64,000 nt of DNA from JAZKFT01 sp965246935 (GTDB lineage: Bacteria > Bacteroidota > Bacteroidia > Chitinophagales > Chitinophagaceae): positions 1-64,000 of the forward strand of contig CBDFGC010000022.1 in the NCBI GenBank assembly GCA_965246935.1. Reading direction: 5' to 3'. The notes under the pieces were generated by a model. That model was not told where the DNA came from and searched no databases. It saw only the letters and a program-made list of their open reading frames with translations. Below are positions 41,800 to 49,731 of this stretch, one piece after another. The first letter of the stretch is position 1. Every line of letters begins with the position of its first letter. The position numbers and the translations under genes are program-made.

Positions 41800-42560
41800 T
41801 CATCTTTTCAGCGACATAATAGGTGCCAGGTCCGGCTTACTAATAATAATTGCTTCCTTTTCCAGCAAAGGCATATTTTTCATACGTAAATACACCTGGG
41901 CTACGGTTATGACATCCTGTTCGCAGTACTTTGCAATACGTGGCAAATCGTTCTCGTTCCAATATACATGTCCTACCTGGCTGCCATCTATATCATCTTT
42001 CGGAGACGGAATACCGAGGCAGTTGGCCAACAGGTTAAGAGAAATGTAATTCTTATTGTCCCCGAATTTCCAGCATTGTAGTGTATCAATCATATTTACT
42101 TCCCAGGGCTTCTTTCCCTGGAAATTGATGGAATCAGGAATGCATTCCTGATTAATGAGCAGGCGGCGGCAGATATAGGGAATGTCGAACTCCCGGATAT
42201 TATGGCCACAAAAACAGACATTCTTTTCTCTTTGCATGCACTTTTCCACGGCTTCGAAAAATTCTCTCAATAGCCGGCATTCGTCGTGGCCATAAAACGA
42301 TTTTACCCGGAAGGTATAGCTCGTCATATCTTGTTTTTCACAAAGAACCCCATGCTAATGCACACAATTTTACCAAACTCGGCCCAAATGGCTGCTCTTT
42401 TACTATACAGACTTGCAGGAGTATCGCCATCCGGCATTTGACTAAATGCTTTATGTGCCCATAATTCTTTCCAGGTATCACTCAGGTCGGTATGGTCAGC
42501 GCACTGAGATACCGTTTCGATATCCAGTACTAATAACGATTCGGGTAACGCCGGGAGCAT
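41800..42560 (-). CDS. DEDDy 3'-5' exonuclease (PolB-exonuclease-like), split by a frameshift
   Basis: The N-terminal frame starts at ATG 42560 (MLPALPESLLVLDIETVSQ; Exo I Asp/Glu) and ends at a TGA at 42324. The C-terminal frame begins at an overlapping ATG at 42327 and reads FRVKSFYGHDECRLLREFF, NIREFDIPYICRRL (Exo II Asp) and IAKYCEQDVITVAQVYLRM (Exo III Tyr-xxx-Asp), ending at 41800. The four catalytic residues are therefore spread over two frames that overlap by ATGA. Together they equal one standard member of the predicted PolB-like exonuclease family. An indel near 42324-42335 is the simplest view; two coupled chains are possible but would each lack part of the active site. Confidence 0.75.
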
Positions 42561-42586
42561 ACAGAGTAAGATTTTACCAAAACTAA

Positions 42587-42616
42587 AAAGCATTCACCAG
42601 CTTTGGTGAATGCTTT
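42587..42616 (-). terminator. terminator after the retropepsin-like gene (copy A of a duplicated hairpin)
   Basis: AAAGCATTCACCA and TGGTGAATGCTTT form a perfect 13-base stem with a 4-base loop. On the minus strand it is followed by TTTAGTTTTGG. A related copy with the same surrounding sequence is at 43218-43247. Confidence 0.75.
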
Positions 42617-42678
42617 GCTAAATTTTTTCGCACATTTTGTGGATTTGTTATTTTATTGTACAGGAAATCATTCGGCTG

Positions 42679-43098
42679 TTATTTCATTTTGAGCACTGCA
42701 TAGTTGGGATGCTCAGGATTTACGACCAGTTCCTGCCGCTTAGGATGTATCATGACATCCATTTCCTCCAAAGGGATAGCACCTAATAAGGGCTCACTAT
42801 TACCGGGTAGTACAAAAGCGTTACAGGTAGCTAACCGGTTTGAGAACCGTACATCCACAGGTCCTACTACATCATAGGCAACTACCTCGCCACTGGCAAG
42901 CTGTACTTTACGCTTTTCCTGAAAAGGTAGTTCTAATTGAGCCTGAATCGTTTCATTTATAGCTAACATATAAGCGCCGGAGTCAACTAAAATATTTAAG
43001 TTGATCCGTTTTACTTCGTCTTCCCCGATAATATGCCGTTTCGCATTAGCCTTATCAGCGGCGTTAGTCAATTCTATATCTGCATATACAAGCCCCAT
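42679..43098 (-). CDS. small retropepsin-like aspartic protease (clan AA)
   Basis: From ATG 43098 (MGLVYADIELTN) the product has 139 residues. INLNILVDSGAYMLAINETIQAQL carries the D-S/T-G catalytic motif (VDSGA) of retropepsin-like folds, and a late hydrophobic-Gly strand LLGAIPLEEMDVMIHP fits the second half of the fold. Such proteins act as homodimers; many bacterial ones are proteases of unknown target, and a variant at the third motif position (Ala) is common. It has its own promoter box and terminator. Confidence 0.75.
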   Translation of the reverse strand: MGLVYADIELTNAADKANAKRHIIGEDEVKRINLNILVDSGAYMLAINETIQAQLELPFQEKRKVQLASGEVVAYDVVGPVDVRFSNRLATCNAFVLPGNSEPLLGAIPLEEMDVMIHPKRQELVVNPEHPNYAVLKMK

Positions 43099-43120
43099 AT
43101 TGTAATAATTTAATGGAAAA

Positions 43121-43128
43121 CAAATATA
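43121..43128 (-). promoter_or_regulatory. promoter -7 box TATATTTG for the retropepsin-like gene
   Basis: The minus strand reads TATATTTG, an exact TAnnTTTG match, 22 bases before the ATG at 43098. Confidence 0.55.
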
Positions 43129-43217
43129 CACGGTAAGAAAGTTTTACAAACCGGCAGTTCAAACAAATCAAAATACACAGGAAACATAGTAGCATTGTGT
43201 TGAGGCATTCAAACTAA

Positions 43218-43247
43218 AAAGCATTCACCTGTTACGATGAATGCTTT
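43218..43247 (-). terminator. terminator after the WxPGxW lipoprotein gene (copy B of a duplicated hairpin)
   Basis: AAAGCATTCA pairs with TGAATGCTTT across a 10-base loop; the minus strand continues TTTTAGTTTG. Flanks (AACTAAAAAGCATTCACC before, TTTTTCGCACAT after) match copy A at 42581-42645 almost base for base, pointing to a duplicated segment of about 60 bases. Confidence 0.65.
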
Positions 43248-43275
43248 GCTACAAATTTTTCGCACATCCTGTTGA

Positions 43276-43578
43276 TTACCTTCTTTGCCAATGGCCGGGA
43301 ACCCACTGTGCCCCATGACGGCCATTGCGCCAGTAGCCGTTTACATATACTTCCCTGGGGCGTGGTACAGACCAGTAACCAGGCTGATATTCGTACCGGT
43401 TATTCCGCCAGTTCCAGCTTTCACCTACCCAGATATGTGTGGAGGAGGGCGCCACCGGGCGTACATATACCGGTGCGTTAGGGCGGGTGCGTACGGCTAC
43501 GGCAGTAGGGCCGCAGGAAATAAAGAAAAGTGAGAGGAAAGAGCCGGCTATAAGATTTCTGAAATTTATCGTTTTCAT
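43276..43578 (-). CDS. small lipoprotein with YxPGYW/WVPGHW repeats
   Basis: From ATG 43578 (MKTINFRNLIAGSF) the protein has 100 residues with a lipoprotein signal ending LFFISCGP. The mature part is rich in aromatic repeats: SWNWRNNRYEYQPGYW, VNGYWRNGRHGAQWVPGHWQRR, typical of the YXWGXW/WxPGHW family of small envelope proteins. The function is unknown. The longer frame from 43647 has no signal sequence at its start, so ATG 43578 is used. Confidence 0.75.
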   Translation of the reverse strand: MKTINFRNLIAGSFLSLFFISCGPTAVAVRTRPNAPVYVRPVAPSSTHIWVGESWNWRNNRYEYQPGYWSVPRPREVYVNGYWRNGRHGAQWVPGHWQRR

Positions 43579-43790
43579 ATTGATAATATTTCTTTGATGG
43601 ATGAAATGAAAAGAAGAAGGTTTAAATGACTTCATTTTCATCGACACAAATGGTCAGCCGGAAATAATATTCCCGTTTTATAACAGGATGCGCTATTTAA
43701 CTTTTTGCAATACATTGATGTCATTAATGATGTTGACATCGACAAATAGTATAGCAACCATTGTCTCTGACAAGTGACCTACATCATCGC

Positions 43791-44219
43791 CTATGAGTGG
43801 ATATATTCCTTCAATTGACTAATGGTTTCTTTTTGCTCGCTGATGATGGCGCCCACTACATCGCTCATGGAAATAACACCTACTAATTTTTCACCTTCGA
43901 AAACGGGCATGTAGCGGATATGCTTTTGGCTCATGAGGGCCATGCAATGGTCTATGCTATCGCCGGGGTTTAAGTGTGGGATGTCGCTGCCCATAATATC
44001 GCCAACCAGGGTATCGCTACTATTCTTGCCCTTCAGTATCACTTTGCGGGCATAATCCCTTTCGGTGAAAATACCTTTATACGAACCATTCTCCAGTACC
44101 AGCAGCGAACCAATATTGTTTTCTTCCATCAGTTTTAAAGCATCAATTACCGGTGTACCGGGTTCGGCACTACATACGGTCAGGCTTTTTTTATTTAAGA
44201 TGCTGGCTACATTGTTCAT
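43791..44219 (-). CDS. CBS-domain-pair protein
   Basis: The 142-residue protein is two CBS motifs and little else: VIDALKLMEENNIGSLLVLENGSYKGIFTERDYARKVI and CMALMSQKHIRYMPVFEGEKLVGVISMSDVVGAII. CBS pairs bind adenine nucleotides or SAM as sensors. Without an attached enzyme domain the partner is unknown. Confidence 0.88.
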   Translation of the reverse strand: MNNVASILNKKSLTVCSAEPGTPVIDALKLMEENNIGSLLVLENGSYKGIFTERDYARKVILKGKNSSDTLVGDIMGSDIPHLNPGDSIDHCMALMSQKHIRYMPVFEGEKLVGVISMSDVVGAIISEQKETISQLKEYIHS

Positions 44220-44457
44220 AAGGCAATTGTTTTTGATGTTTTAAAAATACTTTTTTTAAAAAACAAAATCCAAATAAGATTTTGGGAGATGGCAACAGGG
44301 TTGCCTGCTTAGGCGAATAGCGTTAAAACATTTCTTTTAGAACCGTGCACTTACAGGTGAATACTTGACTTTTACCCTGCCGAGTGTGAAAGAAGATTTA
44401 TATTTTTATGATTGTAAAACTTTCGTCCTACCACCAAAAACAGATAAACCAGCGAAA

Positions 44458-44700
44458 ATGACAACTACAGACATCAGGAGAAAACTGCACGATTACATTG
44501 CAGATGCCAATGATAATAAAGTCCAGGGAATGTATTTACTATTAGAGGATGACATAAATCAGCAAACAGAATTCAAGCTTTCACAAGAACAACTACAGAT
44601 TTTAGAAGAAGAAAGGAAAAATCATTTAGAAGGTAAATCTCAAACATATACCTGGGAAGAAGTGAAACGATTTGTCAGAAGAAATAAAGCTGAAAACTAA
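44458..44700 (+). CDS. antitoxin of a ParE/RelE-type module
   Basis: From ATG 44458 (MTTTDIRRKLHDYIADANDNKVQGMYLLLEDDI) the product has 80 residues, ending in TYTWEEVKRFVRRNKAEN, a helical pattern found in antitoxins paired with ParE-like toxins in Bacteroidota. The stop is followed directly by the toxin ATG (one base apart), as is normal for such pairs. It is AT-rich. The longer frame from TTG 44365 is not favoured. The promoter-like TAAAACTTTCG upstream is a weak match. Confidence 0.75.
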   Translation: MTTTDIRRKLHDYIADANDNKVQGMYLLLEDDINQQTEFKLSQEQLQILEEERKNHLEGKSQTYTWEEVKRFVRRNKAEN

Positions 44701-44991
44701 ATGTATAAGCTCGGTTTTAAAGAAAGAGTAAGCCATATGGTTGATGATGCATATTCCTGGTATGAAGAACAAAGCATTGGGCTTGGTGAAGAATTTTTAG
44801 AAGAATTGGAAACTTGTTACAATAAGGTTTTAAAGAACCCTGAGCTGTATGGATTTATTGAAAATGGTTTCAGGCATATTAAATTGAAGCGCTTCCCTTA
44901 CATAGTTATTTATGAAATTATAGAGCAGGAACTTCTTATCTATGCTGTATTTCATAATAAAAGAAACCCGAGAAATAGAATTAAAGACTAA
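44701..44991 (+). CDS. ParE/RelE-family toxin
   Basis: The 96-residue protein reads FKERVSHMVDDAYSWYEEQSIGLGEEFLEELETCYNKVLKNPELYGFIENGFRHIKLKRFPYIVIYEI, the ParE/RelE fold with the typical LGEEFLEEL helix and the RHIKLKRFPYIVIYE strand pair. It is predicted to inhibit growth, as a gyrase poison or mRNA interferase; the sequence does not say which. Paired with the antitoxin upstream. The module lies between a CBS gene and fusA, and a bidirectional terminator follows. Confidence 0.82.
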   Translation: MYKLGFKERVSHMVDDAYSWYEEQSIGLGEEFLEELETCYNKVLKNPELYGFIENGFRHIKLKRFPYIVIYEIIEQELLIYAVFHNKRNPRNRIKD

Positions 44992-45004
44992 AATTATAAC
45001 AAAA

Positions 45005-45032
45005 AATCCCGCCTCTTTTCAGAAGCGGGATT
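45005..45032. terminator. shared terminator between the toxin gene and fusA
   Basis: AATCCCGC and GCGGGATT form an 8-base perfect stem around a 12-base loop. Both ends carry A/T runs (AAAAA before; TTTTTG on the minus side), so it can end the converging toxin and fusA transcripts. Confidence 0.75.
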
Positions 45033-45052
45033 CCTATTTTAAAAAGAAATTA

Positions 45053-47203
45053 TTAATCTTCCACTTTCACTTTGCCCTTGCTCTTGGCTATTACTTCTTC
45101 GGCAATACCGTTTGGCGCAGGACTATAGTGGCTGAACTCCATGGTAGAAGTAGCACGGCCGGAAGACAGTGAACGCAGTTGGGTAACATAACCAAACATT
45201 TCACTTAGCGGAACCTTCGCCTTAATTACCTGTGCATTGTTGCGGTTGTCCATCCCTTCCAGCATACCGCGGCGGCGGTTCAGGTCACCGGTTACATCGC
45301 CCATGTACTGATCGGGGGTTATTACTTCCACTTTCATAATTGGTTCCAACAAAACGGGCTTGGCTTTGCGGCCGGCTTCCCGGAAACCACTTTTTGCGCA
45401 GAGTTCAAAGCTCATTGCATCACTATCCACCGCATGGAAGCTACCGTCGTACACCCGAACCTTCATACTTACCAGCGGATATGCAGCCAGAACACCCGTG
45501 CCCATTGAGTTTTCGAAGCCTTTCGATATAGCCGGAACAAATTCACGGGGGATAGATCCACCGAAAAGATCATTCACAAACTGGAAGCTTTTGTCCGGGT
45601 TTTCCTTCTGCCATTCTTCATCAGCCGGACCAATATCAAACTGGATGTCAGCAAATTTACCACGGCCACCGGTTTGTTTTTTCAGCACTTCGCGGTGCTC
45701 AATTGTTTTTGTAAATGCTTCTTTATAGGCCACCTGCGGTGCACCCTGGTTAATCTCTACTTTGAATTCCCGCTTCATCCGGTCAACAATGATTTCGAGA
45801 TGCAGTTCGCCCATTCCCGAAAGAATCGTCTGGCCGGTTTCTTCGTCCGTACGTACCCGTAAAGTTGGATCTTCTTCCACCAGCTTGGCAATAGCCATCC
45901 CCATTTTATCCACGTCGGCCTGTGTCTTCGGTTCAACGGCTATGGAAATTACCGGCTCCGGAATAAACATATTTTCCAGTGTAATCGGATGATTTTCATC
46001 ACACAACGTATCACCGGTTTTTATTTCCTTGAAACCAACGGCAGCAGCAATATCACCGGCTTCAATAAAGTCGATGGGGTTTTGCTTGTTGGCAAACATT
46101 TTCATGATTCGGCTGATACGCTCATTTTTTCCGCTACGTACGTTTAGCACATAACTACCGGCATCCAGGTGGCCACTGTAGCAACGGAAGAATGCTAACC
46201 GGCCTACAAACGGATCGGTCATGATTTTAAAAGCAAGTGCTGCAAATGGTTCTTTTGCGCTTGGTTTGCGGCTGATTGTTTCGCCGGTATCAGGGTTAGT
46301 ACCAACTGTATCGGGGATATCGACCGGCGAAGGCAGGTAGCGGCATACACCATCAAGTGCAGTTTGTACGCCCTTGTTTTTAAAAGAAGAACCGCACATC
46401 ATTGGAACAATGCTCAGGTCGATGGTTGCTTTGCGAATAGCTTCATGAATTTCGTCCTCGGTAATAGAGGCCGGATCATCAAAAAACTTTTCCAGCAGCT
46501 TTTCATCGTAATCGGCAACGGCTTCTACCAACTGGCCCCGCCAGTGTTCAGCTTCTTCCTGCATATCGGCAGGTATATCAATTTCCTTGAACGTCATGCC
46601 CTCTGTTTCCACATCCCAGATAATCCCTTTCATACGGATCAGATCTACCACACCGGCAAAATCATCTTCTGCGCCAATGGGTAATTGAAGCGGTACTGCT
46701 TTGCTGCCCAGCATGTCCCGCACCTGGTTTACTACCATCAGGAAGTCCGCACCGGAGCGGTCCATTTTATTTACAAAACCAATACGCGGAACGCCATAGC
46801 GGTTAGCCTGGCGCCATACGGTTTCTGATTGTGGTTCTACACCGTCAACAGCTGAAAACAGGGCAATCAGGCCATCCAATACACGCATCGAACGTTCTAC
46901 TTCCACCGTAAAATCCACGTGGCCCGGCGTATCAATAATATTGAAAGCATATTTTTTTGTGTTGCCGGTTACTACACCCTTATCGGTAGGAAAATTCCAT
47001 TGGCAGCTTACTGCAGCTGAGGTAATAGTAATACCACGTTCTTTTTCCTGATCCATCCAGTCGGTAGTAGCAGCGCCATCGTGCACCTCTCCTATTTTAT
47101 GAATCATGCCTGTATAGCGTAAAATACGCTCGGTAGTAGTGGTTTTGCCGGCGTCAATGTGGGCGGCAATTCCAAAGTTGCGTTGGAATTTGAGGTCAGC
47201 CAT
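45053..47203 (-). CDS. fusA: elongation factor G
   Basis: EF-G drives translocation on the ribosome. From ATG 47203 (MADLKFQRNFGIAAHIDAGKTTTTERIL) the product has 716 residues with the P-loop AHIDAGKTTTTER, switch II IIDTPGHVDFTVEVERSMRVLDG, NKMDRSGADF (G4) and domains II-V. The frame from 47257 includes residues with no match. rpsL and rpsG are not upstream and rpsJ is 3.6 kb away, so the usual str operon is broken. Confidence 0.97.
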   Translation of the reverse strand: MADLKFQRNFGIAAHIDAGKTTTTERILRYTGMIHKIGEVHDGAATTDWMDQEKERGITITSAAVSCQWNFPTDKGVVTGNTKKYAFNIIDTPGHVDFTVEVERSMRVLDGLIALFSAVDGVEPQSETVWRQANRYGVPRIGFVNKMDRSGADFLMVVNQVRDMLGSKAVPLQLPIGAEDDFAGVVDLIRMKGIIWDVETEGMTFKEIDIPADMQEEAEHWRGQLVEAVADYDEKLLEKFFDDPASITEDEIHEAIRKATIDLSIVPMMCGSSFKNKGVQTALDGVCRYLPSPVDIPDTVGTNPDTGETISRKPSAKEPFAALAFKIMTDPFVGRLAFFRCYSGHLDAGSYVLNVRSGKNERISRIMKMFANKQNPIDFIEAGDIAAAVGFKEIKTGDTLCDENHPITLENMFIPEPVISIAVEPKTQADVDKMGMAIAKLVEEDPTLRVRTDEETGQTILSGMGELHLEIIVDRMKREFKVEINQGAPQVAYKEAFTKTIEHREVLKKQTGGRGKFADIQFDIGPADEEWQKENPDKSFQFVNDLFGGSIPREFVPAISKGFENSMGTGVLAAYPLVSMKVRVYDGSFHAVDSDAMSFELCAKSGFREAGRKAKPVLLEPIMKVEVITPDQYMGDVTGDLNRRRGMLEGMDNRNNAQVIKAKVPLSEMFGYVTQLRSLSSGRATSTMEFSHYSPAPNGIAEEVIAKSKGKVKVED

Positions 47204-47333
47204 TGTAATGGTTATTATTGTTTTACTTATTTGTGTTACTGGCAGTTGCTTTGGCAAACCGGCTTGTTATAAGCCCCGGCTTTCCATTTATTGAAAAAAA
47301 AGTATAATACAGCTACCTTTTATTTTGAGGCCG

Positions 47334-47341
47334 CAAAAGTA
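47334..47341 (-). promoter_or_regulatory. promoter -7 box TACTTTTG for fusA
   Basis: The minus strand reads TACTTTTG, an exact match, 130 bases before the fusA ATG, so fusA would have a leader of about 125 bases. The sequence 19-26 bases upstream has no clear TTTG. Confidence 0.5.
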
Positions 47342-47511
47342 GGCAATCCATCTTAAAAAATTTGTTACAATACAGTCATTTACTAAAACTTATGGCTTTT
47401 AAAAACAGGTATTGTTAACAGCTTATCCACCACTTATTGTTCAAAAAATGCCATTTACCCACTTGCACCGGCGTTTCAAAAAAAAGACTTCGCTACATGT
47501 AACTGCTACTT

Positions 47512-47519
47512 TATGTTTG
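47512..47519 (+). promoter_or_regulatory. promoter -7 box TATGTTTG for a membrane microprotein
   Basis: TATGTTTG matches TAnnTTTG exactly, on the plus strand and ten bases before the in-frame ATG at 47530. No good -33 box is seen 20 bases upstream. Confidence 0.5.
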
Positions 47520-47529
47520 CCGTCTCTAA

Positions 47530-47643
47530 ATGATAAAAGATATGCCGCAGCCGGTAGCCAAAACTCAACCCTTAAAAATTTTAGTACCGGTATATGTACT
47601 GCTCCTTGTGGTTATTTATGGAATAGCCAGTTTGCTTGCGTAA
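47530..47643 (+). CDS. single-helix membrane microprotein of 33-37 residues, unlisted family
   Basis: Two in-frame ATGs (47530 and 47542) open a frame ending at TAA 47641. The longer product has 37 residues: a short basic and proline-bearing start (MIKDMPQPVAKTQPLK) then one membrane helix (ILVPVYVLLLVVIYGIASLL) and Ala. A consensus promoter box lies just upstream and a perfect hairpin follows 26 bases after the stop, so it is a compact one-gene unit. Small one-helix proteins often are subunits of respiratory or transport complexes, but no specific relative is recognised. The divergent partner is fusA, and the ECF sigma gene follows. Confidence 0.55.
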   Translation: MIKDMPQPVAKTQPLKILVPVYVLLLVVIYGIASLLA

Positions 47644-47669
47644 GTGCATTTTGCACCGGTACGTTGTGT

Positions 47670-47698
47670 AACAGCCCTGCCCAACAAGCAGGGCTGTT
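47670..47698 (+). terminator. terminator after the microprotein gene
   Basis: AACAGCCCTGC and GCAGGGCTGTT form a perfect 11-base stem with a 7-base loop, followed by TGTATGTT. The T run is poor but the stem is strong. Confidence 0.65.
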
Positions 47699-47864
47699 TG
47701 TATGTTGCTACCAGGAAGAAAATATAAAAGCCGGATGAAGGAATACAGCTAATTGGTTCCGGAACTGATACTTAAAACGCTACTTATTATTACTTTTAAA
47801 CTTTTAACCTGACACTACGTCCACCTTTCGCTGAATTACATTACGTTTTTACAAACTACCCTGC

Positions 47865-48413
47865 ATGCACCTGGATGACCATACCCTGCTACAACAATTT
47901 AAAGAACCTGCTACAAAAGAAAAGGCTTACACGGCTATTATTAAAAAATACCAGGAAAAGCTGTACTGGCATATCCGCCGCATGGTGGTACAGCACGAAG
48001 ACACAAATGATGTGTTGCAAAACATGTTCATAAAAGTATGGAACGGACTGGAGAACTTCAGGGAGGACAGCCAACTTTATACCTGGTTGTACCGCATTGC
48101 TACCAATGAAAGCCTTAGTTTTTTGGAGCAACAAAAACGCAGATCATCTGTAAGTATCGATAACGAGGATAGCGGGCTTGAAAACAAAATAAAGGCTGAT
48201 ACGAATTTTGATGCAAATAAGCTGGAATGGAAACTGCAACTGGCCATTCAAAAATTGCCTGAAAAACAACGGCTGGTTTTTAATCTGCGCTACTATGATG
48301 AAATGCCTTACGAACAAATGAGCCGGGTGCTGGAAACAAGCGAAGGTGCTTTAAAAGCAAGCTACCACCATGCTGCCAAAAAGGTGGAAGAATTTATAAT
48401 TACCAATGTATAA
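47865..48413 (+). CDS. ECF-type RNA polymerase sigma factor
   Basis: The 182-residue protein has sigma region 2 (YQEKLYWHIRRMVVQHEDTNDVLQNMFIKVWNGLENF; TWLYRIATNESLSFLEQQKRR) and region 4 (LPEKQRLVFNLRYYDEMPYEQMSRVLETSEGALKASYHHAAKKVEEF), with no sigma-1 or sigma-3, so it is extracytoplasmic-function type. It starts a three-gene unit with a repeat-bearing membrane protein and a small secreted protein, which is a usual layout for a sigma factor with its anti-sigma partner. Confidence 0.9.
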   Translation: MHLDDHTLLQQFKEPATKEKAYTAIIKKYQEKLYWHIRRMVVQHEDTNDVLQNMFIKVWNGLENFREDSQLYTWLYRIATNESLSFLEQQKRRSSVSIDNEDSGLENKIKADTNFDANKLEWKLQLAIQKLPEKQRLVFNLRYYDEMPYEQMSRVLETSEGALKASYHHAAKKVEEFIITNV

Positions 48414-48468
48414 AAAAGACTATTTACTTACCTAAACCTTTAGTAATTGTACAAGTCTGCATAACGCA

Positions 48469-49281
48469 ATGAACAACAGGACATCTATATTAAACGAATT
48501 ACAAACTCTGGCTCCCGGCCTGGCACACCTGCCAACAGCTATGCCTTATACGGTGCCGCAAGGTTATTTTGAAACGCTTGCGCCCACTTTACTCGCTACG
48601 CTAAAAACCGGTGCTCTTCCGCTTCTGTTTTTGCCAAAGGATAAAAAAATGCCTTATTCAGTTCCGGAAGGCTATTTTGAAAATCTGGCCCGGGATATTG
48701 TAAGGAAAGTGAGTCCGGCACAAGCAGTTCCGGAGGGCTATTTTGATACACTACCGGCTATTTTGCTCAATAAAATACGCCACCAGGAAGTAACGCAGGA
48801 ACTGGAAACCGTTGCACCACTTCTGAATACCATTTCCAAAAAACCGGTTCAGGCGGTACCGGAAGGATATTTTGAACAACTGCAGCCGCCTGTTAAAAAG
48901 GTTGATTTGCACCAGGCACCTATCGTACCTATTAAAAAAAGGACAGGCTGGTTGAAGTATGCCGCTGCTGCCAGTGTTGTACTATTGTTGAGCTTTGGCG
49001 CCTATCGTTACTTCGACAAACCGCCTTCAGGCGGTATCGTAGTTGTAACGCCTGCGCAAGTTGAAAAACTTGATAACCAACTGGCCCAGCTCGACAATGA
49101 AACAATTGAGCAATATTTACAGGAGAATGAATCTGTAACAGAATCAAATGCCACCTGGTCTAAAAATGCACAGGAAGATGATATAGAAACCCTGTTGCAG
49201 GATTTTACCGACCAGGAATTACAACAGCAATTGAAAGAAAATACAGACCTTACGGCCACTACAAAAAGTAAAAAGACTTAG
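48469..49281 (+). CDS. membrane protein with four VPEGYFE repeats, probable anti-sigma partner
   Basis: The 270-residue protein has four copies of a short unit in its N-terminal half: YTVPQGYFETLAPTLL, YSVPEGYFENLARDIV, QAVPEGYFDTLPAILL and QAVPEGYFEQLQ, each about 14-18 residues and spaced by 20-30. One membrane helix follows (LKYAAAASVVLLLSFGAYRYF), then an acidic C-terminal part. Bacteroidota put such proteins directly after ECF sigma genes, and the cytoplasmic repeats are the natural contact with the sigma factor; that role is inferred. It starts 55 bases after the sigma gene. Confidence 0.75.
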   Translation: MNNRTSILNELQTLAPGLAHLPTAMPYTVPQGYFETLAPTLLATLKTGALPLLFLPKDKKMPYSVPEGYFENLARDIVRKVSPAQAVPEGYFDTLPAILLNKIRHQEVTQELETVAPLLNTISKKPVQAVPEGYFEQLQPPVKKVDLHQAPIVPIKKRTGWLKYAAAASVVLLLSFGAYRYFDKPPSGGIVVVTPAQVEKLDNQLAQLDNETIEQYLQENESVTESNATWSKNAQEDDIETLLQDFTDQELQQQLKENTDLTATTKSKKT

Positions 49282-49301
49282 TACAATCCTAACTCCCTAC
49301 G

Positions 49302-49712
49302 ATGAAAAAATTTATAACATTCATTGCCCTCGCCACCCTGCATTTCTCAGGGTTACTAGCACAGCCACCGGAAAGGAAAGAATTAATGCAGCAGATGTTT
49401 GTGGCTTATGTAACCCGCCAATTGAATCTTACGCCGGAAGATGCCCAAAAATTCTGGCCGGTCTATAATCAATATGATGCGGAAAGCCGTAAGCTGCGGC
49501 AGGATTACAAAGAGGGTGATGAATTAGTGTTTCAGCAAAAGCAACTTGATCTGAAAAAAAAGTATAAGACGGAATTTTTAAAAGCGATTAGCAATGACCA
49601 GTTCAATAAGCTACTAACCATTGATAAGGACTGGAAGGATAAGCTGCGGCAGGAACTGGAACGGCGTAAAGAACTGCGACAGGATCGGAAAAAGGGAAAT
49701 ATCCTTCAATAG
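49302..49712 (+). CDS. small secreted helical protein of the ECF unit
   Basis: The 136-residue protein has a signal peptide ending LLAQ. The mature part begins PPERKELMQQMFVAYVTRQLNLTPEDAQKFWPVYNQYDAESRKLRQDY and is almost all helix with a Lys/Arg-rich end (ELERRKELRQDRKKGN). LTPEDAQKFWPVYNQY recalls the LTPEEAxKFWPIYNxY pattern of Spy/CpxP-like proteins of Bacteroidota. It probably senses or buffers envelope stress beside the sigma and membrane partner. Confidence 0.7.
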   Translation: MKKFITFIALATLHFSGLLAQPPERKELMQQMFVAYVTRQLNLTPEDAQKFWPVYNQYDAESRKLRQDYKEGDELVFQQKQLDLKKKYKTEFLKAISNDQFNKLLTIDKDWKDKLRQELERRKELRQDRKKGNILQ

Positions 49713-49731
49713 AAAACAAGCTATTGTTTTA

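Noticed and set aside
47412..47738. 108-codon plus-strand frame upstream of the sigma gene
   Set aside because: Overlaps a promoter box, a better microprotein frame and a terminator hairpin; composition is not protein-like.
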